Assembly: GCA_963971425.1 (NCBI GenBank)
Contig: OZ020524.1
Coordinates: 10,977,845-11,041,844, forward strand
Direction of reading: 5' to 3'
Length of the DNA: 64,000 nt
Source: Bryoerythrophyllum caledonicum
Taxonomy: Eukaryota; Streptophyta; Bryopsida; Pottiales; Pottiaceae
A program made the position numbers and the translations under genes. Positions 1 to 11,343 of this stretch are shown piece by piece. Numbering within the stretch: position 1 is the first letter of the stretch; every line of letters begins with the position of its first letter. The notes under the pieces are model-generated. The model had not been told where the DNA came from, did no database searches, and saw nothing but the letters and a program-made list of their open reading frames with translations.

Positions 1-1238
1 AGGGCAACGTTGGTTCCGGAGATGAAGGACTCACGAAGCCCTCCGTCCCCTGGGTAATATATAAAGTGGGGGTATGAAACCAGGGTAGCGTTTGTGTAGC
101 GACCGCGCCCCTCTCAGCTACAGCGTTGGCAACATCCACCATTCCAGCCCGATCTGTGATAAACACACACCTGGATAACGGACCCTCCTGAACTGGTTAT
201 CATCCTTATGCTCCATGGCTTGCAGCGTACGCAAAACCTGTTCCATGATTGAAAAATCAGGTTTTCCTTTCTCTTTGCGATTGACAAAGCAGTACACCAT
301 AACCACCGTTGCGTCCTTCTTTGTCCATTGCAGCATCTGGTCACTTCCCAACAGTAGAATCTTTGCCAGGTCTCCCGATTTCCTGTTCATCCAGGCGGAT
401 TTATATTTCGCAGAGAGCGACGATCCGGAAGATGTTGGAGCGCTCTCAGCTCGATTCTTCTTGATGGCCTTCTGGTGATCGAAGAGCATCTTCAAAATAG
501 TCGGAAAGTCATCCTCCTTGTTTGAGGGGGCTAAAGCGGATCCTCGCTTCAAGAAGAAGCGCTCTCCAGCAGGGTCCTTAATAACCTTCTCAAACCACGT
601 TTCGATGGTGGCTTCGGTGACCTTGTACTCCGCTGCTACCCTGACATAATCATCCTCAGAATACGAGGCTTCCTTCAGTGTCTTACACCTCAGGGGCTTC
701 TTACAGAAGTAGTGCATAAACTCATTCTTGATGAGTCTATGCTTCTTCTCAGTCTGACACGCCTTCTCAAGGCCCTGAAGAACGAGTACCTTCTTAGCCA
801 ACTTCGTCAACTTCACCGAGACTTTCTTCGCCATCACCAACTTCGCCATCTTCTCGATGTCACTATCCCACATGAAATAAAGTGGCATCAAGTCGTTCTG
901 CTTTAGAGCCCTCGCCTGGTATCGCTTCTGCTTCAAACGCTCTTTCCTGGACCTATCCTCGTTGTCCTCAACGTCATCTGCAGAGTCCTCGTCAACACCT
1001 GAGACAAAGCTCGAAGTAATCCTGAATGCGTGGGGAAGAAGTCCAAGTATCCAGCTCTCCTCGATCTATAACCAAATCTGGAAAATTGGCTCCGAAACAA
1101 ACAGAAGCGGATATTTCGGGATTCCTGTGTTGCTGTCTTCAACGATCTTTGAATCCGAGTTGGAAAACAGTGCCAGAAGTTTGTCAGACCAGGCCTACAA
1201 GGATATCGGGAGTGAGAAGTGAAACACAATAATTTGGA

Positions 1239-1306
1239 GATAGTAGGATCCTACGATCCTGACTACCATGTGGTTAATTGAGTTGGGATCGTAAGATCCT
1301 ACGATC
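1239..1306. repeat. Two GATC-type 20-bp palindromes in intron 3 of the ParB-like gene
   Basis: Copies at 1239-1258 (GATAGTAGGATCCTACGATC) and 1287-1306 (GATCGTAAGATCCTACGATC). They lie in the short intron 1195-1375 on the minus strand and belong to the same family as the arrays at 2.8-3.3 and 7.4-7.8 kb. Confidence 0.9.
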
Positions 1307-2797
1307 AGTTTATACCTTGTATATGAATCGGTAAGTCACACATTAACGTGATGGGTAATGTATAAAGTGACTCACCTTGAACTCATTGGAGTGCGCCAAT
1401 CCATTCTTGGATGGAGCTGGACTGCCGGCTGAAACCCAGCTCTTACGCGCTAGACCTAGAAGGGTAAGATAGTTGCCCTCTGATCTAACGCCAGCAAGAT
1501 CTTGGTTGAGGACCCTTGAATAGTATAGCATTAAGTTCCAGTCCTTGGGATCCTGCCAGACGATTGTTATGATGAAGCTCTTGGCATCTCTTTCATCTTC
1601 TTCCGAGAGACTACCCTCCTCAATGAGGACTCTGTGCGCAGCCACGCAATGCTGTCCGCCTATAACCACATAGTGTGTGTTTGGGCCGATGTCCTTGAAA
1701 AACTCGTATGCATCGTGTGGCACGTCCTTGAAATCTTCTTTCCGGACTGGATAATGTCCCTTCACTGGCATCACGTACAGATGCTGCAGTGATGCCTGAA
1801 ATGGCATCGTGCGCTTCTGGTCTATGAGCTGTAATACTCGCTTTTTATCCAGTGGTCGATAAACAACAGTACCGGCAGGAGCTCGGTGAAGACGGTCAAT
1901 GTCTACTACCAGATCAGCGGGGCTCTGCGGGGACACCTTCATTGGCTTCTTACCAAAAATATGGAGTTTGGAGAACTCTCTTTCGTACAGAGTCCTCACA
2001 AGCTGCAGCTCTTTTGCGGTTTTCCCTACGACGGTCTTGCTTGTCATCCCCACTGCCTTCGCTAGTGTCAGCTCGTCCACCTTCGGGTCCGACTTCTTCC
2101 TCTGTGACTTCTTCTTTGGCGGCCCCTCCACCGCAAGAAGTGAAGACAACTGCTTCTTCTTAGGAGGTGTAGGCGGAGCTGCTTTCTGTCGGTCTCTATT
2201 GTACGAATCTCGATTCGCCTGCAGCTCCTTCCAGCCTTGCACAATCCTTCTGACATCGGGATTAAAATTCGATATAGTGAATCCCCAGTCCTTGACCGAT
2301 TCGTTTAGTGCAGGAACCAAACCTACTTTGTCAATGACTAAGCCATACACCCTGGAACAGCCCGAACTCGCCACAAACTCGGAGATGACAATTACAAAAA
2401 TGGTGGCGGTCAGGTGCACTAACTCTAGTACTTCCATGTTCATCGTTGATAATTTGTATGAAGGACCTCCAGGAGCTGCGGCATTTGTAATAGCTAACAC
2501 TGGCGCAATCAGAATGTTTTTTTGCTTGCGATCAAGCGTCCAATGAAGACCCCATTCCACAACTTTGTCGGCCATAAAGAAAGCGGTGGGCTCAGGATCA
2601 CTAAGTAGATTACATTCTATGTTCCTCAGCCCACACGAAACAGCATCATAGAGGTTCACAGGACACCAGTCGGGGTTCACGTCTTCGAGTTCGATGATAT
2701 TTTCCCTGACCAAACCAATGCAGAAATTTAGTAGTCAGAAAAGAAACTCAGGTGTCAACGGTTTGCTTTCAAATCACGGGCAAGCATCTAACCGAGG

Positions 2798-3265
2798 ATC
2801 GTAAGATCCTACCATCCTAAAAGGAATGGATAGTTCATACAGAACTTAGGGGGATCGTAAGATCTTACTATCCCATTCAACAATGGATACAGAAGAAGTT
2901 GTGATAACTAGAGTACACTGTGAAATGGATCGTAGGATCTTACTATCTCCGAGGGGACCTTTGGTTCAAGCAGAGCTGAGGGATTGCAAAAGATCATATG
3001 ATCCCTCCAGGGGACCGTAAGATAATACGATCCTGAACGGGATTGTATAATCTAACGATCCTGACTGGGATCGTAAGATCTTACGATCCTGAAATGGATC
3101 GTATAATCTAACGATCCGCATGGGGATCGTAAGATCTTACGGTCCTCAAGGGTGTCGTAAGATCTTATGATCTCGAAAGGGATCGTATGATCTCACGATC
3201 CTTATGGGGATCGTAAGATCCTACCATCTTCATGACGATGGTAGGATCTTACGATCCCCATGAGG
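2798..3265. repeat. Array of about 13 GATCGTAAGATCTTACGATC palindromes in a long intron
   Basis: The consensus GATCGTAAGATCTTACGATC is its own reverse complement and holds three GATC sites. The first copies are 50-75 bp apart; from about 3,010 on they recur every 27-29 bp, separated by short G-rich spacers. Copies vary mainly at the centre (AAGATCTT, AGGATCCT, ATAATCTA). Variants often keep base pairing between arms. The array lies in the 1.36-kb intron (2706-4063) of the minus-strand ParB-like gene. The regularity suggests tandem amplification of a binding site. Confidence 0.93.
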
Positions 3266-3639
3266 ATCGAATGAACTTCAGGTGCACCTCAGCACCAATG
3301 TACAACTTATGATAAGTTTATGTGCATTTACATGTACAATAGATCTACATTGTATCGATTGTGAAAAGTTTGCATACCATATACATAACCCTAAATTGCA
3401 TATAAGACTACAAGGGATTAACATACGTATCAATAAAATTCGATGAGTGTTATGACATTCATGCCATACTACAAGGCTTGATAATCTGAGGATGAGTACC
3501 AAAGCTAGAATACCATTCACATCATTTAACAGAGCTTGTATACCAGAGCATGGAAAGCCTTAGTAGAAAGTCATTGAAAAGATTGTACATATCTAGCAAT
3601 CTTTACCTAAATCCTAAAGCTGAAACATTCAGCACACAC

Positions 3640-3995
3640 TACGCACTTTTTAAACCTAACATGAAAACCTGAATCTGACAATCATTCATAACATTCAACG
3701 CACCTTGTAAACCTAACACGAACACCTGAATCTAATTATCATTCATAACATACTACTCACTGAAAAAACCGAACATGCCAACCAGAATCTAACAATAATT
3801 CATAACATACCACACACCTTGTACAGTTTAAACCTAACATAATAATCTCACTCAGACAATCATTCATAACATACAACGCACCTTGTAAACCTAACACAAA
3901 CACCTGAATCTGACAATCATTCATCACATACTACGCAACTTGTAAAACTAACATGAAAACCAGAATCAGACAATCATTTGACATTATTCATATCA
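3640..3995. repeat. Minisatellite, about 58-60 bp unit, six degenerate copies
   Basis: Repeated phrases CAATCATTCATAACAT, CACCTTGTAAACCTAACA and ACCTGAATCTGA recur in order about every 58-65 bp. The array is inside the same intron of the minus-strand ParB-like gene as the GATC palindromes. No coding potential is seen. Confidence 0.75.
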
Positions 3996-4855
3996 TACTA
4001 CAAATCATCTAAACCAGAACGCGAAAAAGAAAAACTTAGTTCATTGAAAGGATTGAAACCTACGGGTCACTCCAGTCGCTTGCATTGCTTGATCGGCCTG
4101 TCATCCTCGTGAATTGGTTGCCCTACACGCTACACAAGACGTCGTGTTAGAAGCTCGTGAGTCACAGCAATACCACCTATTCAATGTCTAAAAAACATCG
4201 ACAGTTGAAGAACTCCAAACAACTACATTCTCCTTCCGAACATCCTCAGTTGGACAAAGACCTAAAAACACCGAATTTCTAATACATATCAACTGACCAG
4301 AGTTTCTTTGAAGAAATTCTTACCTCGAAGTATTGTTTCTTGCAATGCGCCGCACTCTTTCGTAACGTCGCGTCCGCCAATCGCACCGGTTTGAAGTTGA
4401 AACTACTTTCACACCGCTCACACCGCTCACACACGCGCATACAGTCACGGTAATAACACTCACAAAACAATACTCACAACAACTCACGAAAAACAAAACA
4501 AGAACCTGAAGGAAGAAACCGAAAGTGAGTCGAAAACAAGAACCTAAAGGAAGAGGGGAGGAGGGAGGGGGAGAGACATCGAGAAGTGTAATTGATGGTC
4601 GGACAACTCCTCCACGACGGCTGAGTTGCTGTCTACATCAAGCTCTAATGATGCTTCGACTCATCATTACTATACGGTGAAGACTAATACGTCTAATAAG
4701 GAATTCAATTTTAATTCAGAGTTTGGAGCTGAAAATTAAATTAAATGACAAGTTCTTTAGACTTCACTTCGTATGATATTCTTGCACTACACAAGCTCTA
4801 AATCTCTTACCATTGTCTTAAGCATGAGATTAGTTCCCTACACACCAATTTTTTT

Positions 4856-5588
4856 GATTCCACTTCTTTCTAATCAATCTTTCATTCTATTTCTTTATTC
4901 TATTTTTTGATTCCACTTCTTTCTATTCAATCTTTCATTAGACTTATTCTTTATTCTATTTTCTTATTCCACATCTTTCTATTCAATCTTTCATTCTATT
5001 TCTATATTCTATTTTCTTATTCCACTTCTTTCTATTCAATCTTTCATTCTATTTCTTTATTCTATTTTTTGATTCCACTTCTTTCTATTCAATCTTTCAT
5101 TAGACTTATTCTTTATTCTATTTTCTTATTCCACATCTTTCTATTCAATCTTTCATTCTATTTCTATATTCTATTTTCTTATTCCACTTCTTTCTATTCA
5201 ATCTTTCATTAGACTGATTCTTTATTCTATTTTCTTATTCCACTTCTTTCTATTCAATCTTTCATTCTATTTCATTATTCTATTTTTTCATTTCACTTCT
5301 TTCTGTTCAATCTTTCATTCTATTTCTTTATTCTATTTTCTTATTCCACTTCTTTCTATTCAATCTTTCATTCTATTTCTTTATTCCATTTTCTTATTCC
5401 ACTTCTTTCTATTCAATCTTTCATTAGACTTATTCTTTATTCTATTTTCTTATTCCACTTCTTTCTATTCAATCTTTCATTCTATTTCTATATTCTATTT
5501 TCTTATTCCACTTCTTTCTATTCAATCATTCATTCTATTTCTTTATTCTATTTTTTGATTCCACTTCTTTCTATTCAATCTTTCATTA
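4856..5588. repeat. T/C-rich minisatellite, about 53-bp unit, about 13 copies
   Basis: The unit contains TTCTATTCAATCTTTCATTC followed by TATTTCTTTATTCTATTTTC and TTATTCCACTTC. Copies are nearly identical, with alternate variants carrying ATTAGACTTATTC. The longer pattern repeats as pairs or triplets of units, which implies recent expansion. It sits between the two divergent genes of element A. Confidence 0.92.
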
Positions 5589-5599
5589 GCACTCAAGGA

Positions 5600-6054
5600 A
5601 TTGGCAATACAGACATTTACTTTGTGTTGAAATTTATTGTTATTGAAGGCTAAATTCAACATGATCATTGTTAAATCAAATTTCACATTCATGGTCTAGG
5701 AATTGATGTATACAATAGTTATAATTCTCTATAATTGTGTTGAGCTTGATCCACGGACACATGACAATTTTATTTTAGATCATTAGTGAACCTAGGTTTA
5801 GGGTTGAGAAATTGCAAAATGGTCATGTTATTTACATATATGGTGTCATATTTAAGCATGATAAGCTTTAGATATTGAAATGACCCCCAAATGAAAGATT
5901 TTAGTTGAATCTCCAATGCAAAGGTGTATGTCTTGCTATATTCTAGTACATTTATTGTATATTTAGTGTAAAATACGTGAATGTCTTATCCAAGCTCAAG
6001 GAATCATTTATACAAGGATTTCTAGGATTACCCTAAACCCTGAATTTTAGTCCA
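5600..6054. other. Unannotated AT-rich intergenic DNA
   Basis: I see no open frame, repeat or motif that I can support here. It lies between the T/C-rich minisatellite and the telomere-like stretch. Confidence 0.5.
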
Positions 6055-6375
6055 ATATCCTAAACGTGGAACCTCAAAAACTGAACCCTAAACTCTAAAC
6101 TTGAACCCTAAACCCTAAACCCTAGGACCCTTAATCCCAGGACCCTAAACCCTAGGACCCCCAACCCTAGGACCCTAAATCGTAGGACCCTAAAACCTAG
6201 GACCCTAAACCCTAGGACCCCAACCTAACCACCATGAACCCCAAACCCTCAGGCTAAAAACCCTAAACCTAAATCTCTAATCCTCGAAACCTGAACCCCG
6301 AACCTAAAACCCTAAACCTCGAACCCTAAACCTGGAAGCTTTAGTCTGTTATCTTGTACCCTAAACCCTGAACCT
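6055..6375. repeat. Degenerate CCCTAAA telomere-like (interstitial) repeat
   Basis: Many CCCTAAAC, CCCTAGGACC and AACCCTAAACC units occur over about 320 bp. The core matches the plant-type TTTAGGG telomere repeat read from the complementary strand, but it is mixed with GGACCC variants. It is an internal, diverged tract, not a functional chromosome end. It lies between the two divergent genes of element A. Confidence 0.75.
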
Positions 6376-6379
6376 AGAA

Positions 6380-7390
6380 CCCTGAACTATTTACCTAGTC
6401 TAATAGGTTAATGATTGCAACCATGACGAATTGTCGTATGTTCATGATTACTACTGAAACACGTGTGTTCTTCATGATCACTAGACGTTCCTACAATTCA
6501 AGAACAATTTCACTAAAATATTTTATCTTGTCTCCGTTGTTGTCATTTTCCGTCTTGGAAATAATTACATTCGAAGTGGCACTCGTACAGCTCTCCACGT
6601 CCTTGAAAATGATTGTGATTCTATCCCCGCCAAGGATTCAACCTGTTCTTGATGAACTTCCCGCTCTCTTTAGATCAAGAATAGGTTGCTCTGGTTTTAG
6701 TGTTCAAGCATTATGAGTTCATTTCCAGCAGAGTTAGAGTCTGAGAGAGTTGTATTTGCCCAAGAACTGAGAGCTTTGTGTTTGTTTTGAAGATACTTGG
6801 AGTTTGAGAGCGTCAGAAATGCGGTATCGTCTTTGTGTTTAGTCGAGCTTGGGCTTCACCTACTTCGACACCTCTTCGTCATGTTCTGTCAAGCTTAGGT
6901 AGCGAGCTTTAAGCTGTAAGCTCATTTTAACTTTCAAGTCAATGTGAGCGTCACAGTCACGTCGATCTGAGCTTCTCAAGTTGATCGAGCGCTTCATTGC
7001 TGCCCCGCTGCCAGTATTGATCCATCTCTCAACGGTTTCATCACAATCTACGGTACTATCTCCATCCTCCACTTTCTACACATTAGGGTTTTCAAATATC
7101 TTGGAAATGCAAGTGCCGCGGTGGTTTTTAGAGTTGATACTGTTGTAAGTGAGTCAGTATCATAGATTCTAAACTAATTCTAATCGTGAAAGTGCTGCGG
7201 TGGTTTGTAAAGTATTTGCTGTTTCAAATTAGTCTATATCATATTCAGTAAACTACTCATACTTGTGGTAGAGTCAACTTTTGCCATTGCTTAAATGAAC
7301 TAGTTCAGTAGCTATTATTGTGTTCGTAAACGTACTTTCCGTACAGTCATGATGATTGTACGATCTTGGGTGGTCCTATGATAATATCGG
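6380..7390 (+). other. Probable 5' region of the DDE-like gene, exon structure unresolved
   Basis: This interval precedes the motif-rich intron of the plus-strand gene. A phrase near TGCCGCGGTGGTTT recurs about 75 bp apart (7,117 and 7,192), suggesting a short tandem duplication. An upstream exon must exist, because the recognised exon starts right after an acceptor at 7,838-7,839, but I could not choose a convincing one. Confidence 0.3.
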
Positions 7391-7393
7391 ATG

Positions 7394-7790
7394 ATCGTAG
7401 GATAGTACTATCCTTGATGATTGGTCAGGGGTCATGTTAAGATCGTATGATCCTACGATCTATTTCGTGGTGGATGAAAACGGGCTTTGAGGGGAGCCGT
7501 GTAATCTGGAAGATCGTAGGATCTTACTATCACCGAGGATCGAACTCGGGTTCTGGAATGATCGTAGGATCTTACGATCTGTTTGGTTCGTTATCTAACG
7601 AGGAATGTGGATGTTGTAGATATTCTCGGATGATCGTAGGATCTTACTATCGCCTAGGATCGTTTAGGAGTTACCGAACAATCGTAGGATCTTACGATCG
7701 ATTTGTTGATACTCTGGGGTGATCGTAGAACCTGGAAATCAGGGGTGAGCTTGAAATCATGGTTCATCGTAGGATCTTACGATCTTGTGT
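7394..7790. repeat. Array of about eight GATC-type palindromes upstream of the DDE-like exon
   Basis: Copies near 7394, 7442, 7512, 7561, 7633, 7681 and 7764, with a partial copy near 7721. Perfect forms include GATCGTAGGATCTTACGATC arms. They lie just before a splice acceptor (TTCATCAG, ending 7839), so they are probably in an intron of the plus-strand gene. The motif family is the same as in the minus-strand gene. Confidence 0.9.
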
Positions 7791-8676
7791 CATCAGGCTT
7801 GATCTGAACATTTGTCTCTTTCGAATTTTTATTCATCAGGAGGTCGAAGACCAGGGCTGATCAAAGGTTTATTGGATCCTTTTCTTTCCGGTTGCCTTCA
7901 ATGTCTTCAAGTTGCGGACCGGACGATGAGTTTACTGATTCTGCGAGCGTTAACCCTGATGGTGAAGCCAATGATGAGTGTAACCGATATGAACCGGGCA
8001 TGACTGCTTTACTTTGCTACCCTGGACATGGCGTCGTTGGACATGCCATTGTCATTGAAGCCGTTCCTACTGGGTGTTGGCTTGGCGTCGACATTGATCT
8101 CATGTTCGCGGAATTGACTCTTCTTCGACCTGTTGAGATACATGCACGGGCGCGAAGTCTACTCATTCATCCAATGCAGGAAGGCATCTCTGTCTTGGCT
8201 GAATCGATTGGTAGAACAATTCTCTGGGAGACAGCAAGCTTTGTCCTGACTTCGGACTTAGGCAAAACGTCTGGGTCGACAAACACTCCTCCTTTTGTAC
8301 CTCAGGCAGAGTGGGTGGGGAAGGTTGTGAAGCGGTTTAACGGTGATGGGGATCTTATGGCCTCTGGTCGCATTAATTGCGTATGTCCGGATGAGCCGTT
8401 CGAAAACAGTACTCTGGGGGAGGGGAACATTGGCGTCACAGTATTCGACGTTTTTATAGGAGATCCTAGTGATATTATGAGTCATCGAAGGTGGCTCATT
8501 TCCGACTGCACATTCGAAGGAGGACATAGTCTTAGCGATACGCTCGACCATTTCAATCGTCTTCCTGACGCACCAGACGCGAATAACACGCAATTAAGCA
8601 ATTTTGCACTCACCAAATAAAAGTGCACTTAGGTACAACGGCGGCCATTGCGAGCAAAAGTGACAAAATTGAAGAA

Positions 8677-8745
8677 AAAAAATGTTTTTCAAAGAAAAAA
8701 AAATGTTTTTCAAAGAAAAAAAAATGTTTTTCAAAGAAAAAAAAT
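8677..8745. repeat. Short tandem repeat, about 22-bp A-rich unit, three copies
   Basis: Three copies of AAAATGTTTTTCAAAGAAAA lie near the left end of the 3.7-kb element. It codes for nothing plausible. Confidence 0.9.
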
Positions 8746-8749
8746 GAGC

Positions 8750-9700
8750 TTTTGCAACAAATATTATGTACAATCATGGTTGTTAATATTGGAAGCGAAT
8801 TTTGGGCATTTTCAACTAATTTTTGGCGGCCCTTCGTTAATACTAGATAAATGTGTATTTAATATAGTATCACAATATTTCAAAGATAGATTTGAAGGAT
8901 TGTAGTATTCAAACAAGTGTAATCACAAAAAAATATACTTTATGCAAAGGTTGGCAGTTGATTAAAAGATATTCTAACGTAGTACATAATGCATACAATG
9001 GTGGAAACTAAATGTAGATGCTCTTACAAATGGACTTAGCACCAATAGTAAAAACACCTTTACTCTATAGGATTAATGACATAACGTCTTACATCACTCT
9101 TAGAATATACTACTCTTACACATACACTATATAGCAATTACCATACACAACTAGTATACTCTCATAAAGGCACACTATCTACTCCATTGATTTTAGGGCT
9201 GCTTGCAAACGGTCGTCATCGATAGCTTTGGTTTGCATTGCAACATATTGTAGTATGTGAGCTTTTGCCGATTGAAGAATGTGAATCCTACTTTCAGCCT
9301 GCACTCCAAATACCATGCGCTTTCTCCACCCGCTGGCCCCGGACATGGTTTTATTGTTGAATTAGAAATAGACAACTCAACACACGAAAAGGCACCAAGT
9401 AATATGTTCAAATTGTCAAATTCAAAACAAGTTGAATGTTTACATATGATGGGAAACATCAACTACACTAAAATTGAGAATTAGTGTTAAGCACAGTAAA
9501 TGATCTAAAATCTTAATAAGTTTTTACTTGTGATGAATGTTTCTACCAACAATGTTTATAATGATTCCCCTCATTGAATAGTATGAATAGTTGTGCTCAT
9601 AGTAAAAACCTTCATCAACAGTAAAAACTTACAGCAGTTGCAAATTAATTAGTGTGGTTTCACTAATTCTCAATTTTAGTGTACTGAGTGACATCAAAAT
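8750..9700. other. AT-rich interior of the 3.7-kb insertion
   Basis: No supported gene. Short frames on both strands lack any family signal. Confidence 0.5.
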
Positions 9701-9904
9701 CACTACAACTGAAGCCGTATGTAGTACAGAGTATGACACTGAGTCTGTGGGTACAACTACACAAATCAGCCCAGAAACCCCAACCCTAGCCGCCACAGAT
9801 CAAAACCCTAGCCGCCGCCACTAGGAATCCAAACCCTAAACTAAAATATCCTAGCCGTGTTCCCATGAGATCCTAGACGATCCCATGGAGTTCCATAGAC
9901 TAGA

Positions 9905-9922
9905 GGTGTGCGCGCGCACACC
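9905..9922. repeat. 18-bp GTGTGCGCGCGCACAC palindrome, left copy
   Basis: GGTGTGCGCGCGCACACC is a perfect palindrome of alternating purine and pyrimidine at its core, the kind of sequence that can adopt Z-DNA or extrude as a cruciform. Its partner lies at 11,324-11,343. Confidence 0.9.
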
Positions 9923-10285
9923 CCCACATACTGGTGTTCCTCCATCCGGCACATCCGAGATTTGGGACGACAATTTGTGGAAGCGTTGTGAAAACGGATT
10001 CTGCAGCTGATAATCCTCGTAGATCCTCGTAGCTGTTTGGACTCGCGCGAGAGAGGAAAAGTGCGGGCTCTTAAGCGAAGAAGCACCGGAGCTGCGGAGA
10101 AGGAGTCTCCTGTCAAGACACTGTCGTGACACTGTCGAGGAGAGAAGGAATCCTGTCGAGACATTGTCGAGAGAGTGTAGTATAGACTATGACACTGAGT
10201 CTCTGCAGACAAGCAAGAGCTGCGGAGAACCAAGCGGTGCGAACCAAGCGGTTTATCATGTATGACTACAAGAAGAAGGAGCTGA

Positions 10286-10325
10286 ACCTGGAGGCGTATG
10301 AAGGAGCTGAACCTGGAGGCGTATG
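10286..10325. repeat. Tandem duplication of a 22-bp unit
   Basis: GAAGGAGCTGAACCTGGAGG is repeated directly, with CGTATG between copies, inside the GC-rich block. Confidence 0.85.
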
Positions 10326-10486
10326 GCACTCCACACCCGCTGGACATTGGAGCAAATTATGGTGCCATTGATATTCCAATGGACGTAGTGGGCGGACAAG
10401 GAGATCTCTACGAAGGAGGGAATCTGCGAAGAACAAGGAAATCTACGAAGAACGAGGAGTGGGGCACAGCTTTACAGCAGAGGAAG

Positions 10487-10588
10487 GAGACAGGAAGGTG
10501 GCGCGTGTGGTACACAGGAGAGGCGTGTGCCTGTCAAGACAGGAAGGTGGCGCGTGTGGTACACAGGAGAGGCGTGTGCCTGTCGAGA
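10487..10588. repeat. Tandem duplication of an about 51-bp unit
   Basis: Two near-identical copies each read GACAGGAAGGTGGCGCGTGT, then GGTACACAGGAGAGGCGTGT, then GCCTGTC. Related shorter fragments (GACAGGAAGGCGCC, GAGATAGGAAGGCGCC) follow. It is part of the GC-rich block in the 3.7-kb insertion. Confidence 0.88.
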
Positions 10589-11323
10589 CAGGAAGGCGCC
10601 ATGAAGCTGCGCTCCACTCCGTGATGTCACCGTGAAGTCGCCGTGAATGTGTGTCTGTGGACATGAGAGGCGTATGCAGATATGGAGATAGGAAGGCGCC
10701 GTGAATCTGCCTCGCGCCGCCAACCCACAACTGAAAGGACAACAAAGCTTGGATTTCGTCAGGCGCGAATCGGGACAGTGGGTCGCGTCGCCCCGAGGCC
10801 TGCCACCGCGACTCGAAGTTGACGTCGATGACACACACTACCAGACAAACCAACCGCAGGTGACACCATCAGCCCCCGTGGGGACTGAGCAGCTCGTGCG
10901 ATCGCAGCGTTCATGGGTCGTCAGCTTCTGTTCGCGGCGGAGGAGTCTTCCCGAGGAACCCTTCCCCCACAAAGTACTCTCTGCGTCATCATGCTCCTCA
11001 GATCGGTGCGAGCTACTCGTCGCCATCGAGCACAGCTACGTCGGATCGTGCCCTGCTCATCGCGCACAGCTGCTGGACGCCTCGGATCGGTGGACGCGTG
11101 CCGCCCCTCACATTCTTCTCTCACCCTCAGACGCCGCCCCAGCTCCCTCCCACCTTCACATTCTTTCACGCTCCGTCCATTCCTCTCCCTCAAAACTCCT
11201 CTCTCCCCACCCTCACAGCCCTTCTCTTCCCGCCTTCACAAGCCCATCTCTCCCACACCTCCATTGTCTCCCTCTACCAAACCCTAGGCTCTCACAATCA
11301 GCCTCCCTCACAACTACTGCAAA

Positions 11324-11343
11324 GGGTGTGCGCGCGCACACCC
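11324..11343. repeat. 20-bp GGGTGTGCGCGCGCACACCC palindrome, right copy
   Basis: Perfect 20-bp palindrome matching the copy at 9,905-9,922. Flanks of the two copies are not otherwise alike. Confidence 0.92.

Larger units (their letters stand above)
1..4440 (-). pseudogene. ParB/Srx-like plus methyltransferase-like protein gene, decayed, 3' end outside window
   Basis: Exons with GT-AG borders and matching phases: 4440-4324 (ATG, 39 codons), 4122-4064, 2705-1376, and 1194 to the window edge. Residues about 340-480 look like a ParB/sulfiredoxin-like nucleotide-binding domain, with the core VIGGQHCVAAHRVL near residue 406 matching the ParB pattern of glycine, basic residue and AA. A lysine-rich, KKK-bearing linker (possible NLS) precedes it. 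The last exon has an acidic stretch, then a strand-helix pattern (RCVFITDRAGMVDVANA near the window edge) that parallels the methyltransferase-like half of the gene at 47.6-55.7 kb. The frame carries an in-frame TAG at 1066-1068 and the coding signal changes frame near 190-200, so it looks broken. Introns hold palindrome arrays. The domain calls are pattern-based; the family match at sequence level to the second copy is weak but the order is the same. Confidence 0.55.

Noticed and set aside
2798-3265. CRISPR-like array because of evenly spaced palindromes
   Set aside because: Spacers are only about 7-9 bp and similar to one another, the host is a plant, and no cas gene is present.
4907-5212. 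101-codon frame of Phe/Leu/Ser-rich repeats
   Set aside because: It is a translation of the 53-bp T/C-rich minisatellite; frames of this sort are open by chance in such repeats.
7447-7722. 91-codon frame with repeated IVGSY phrases
   Set aside because: It reads through the GATC palindrome array. The repeated peptide only mirrors the DNA repeat.
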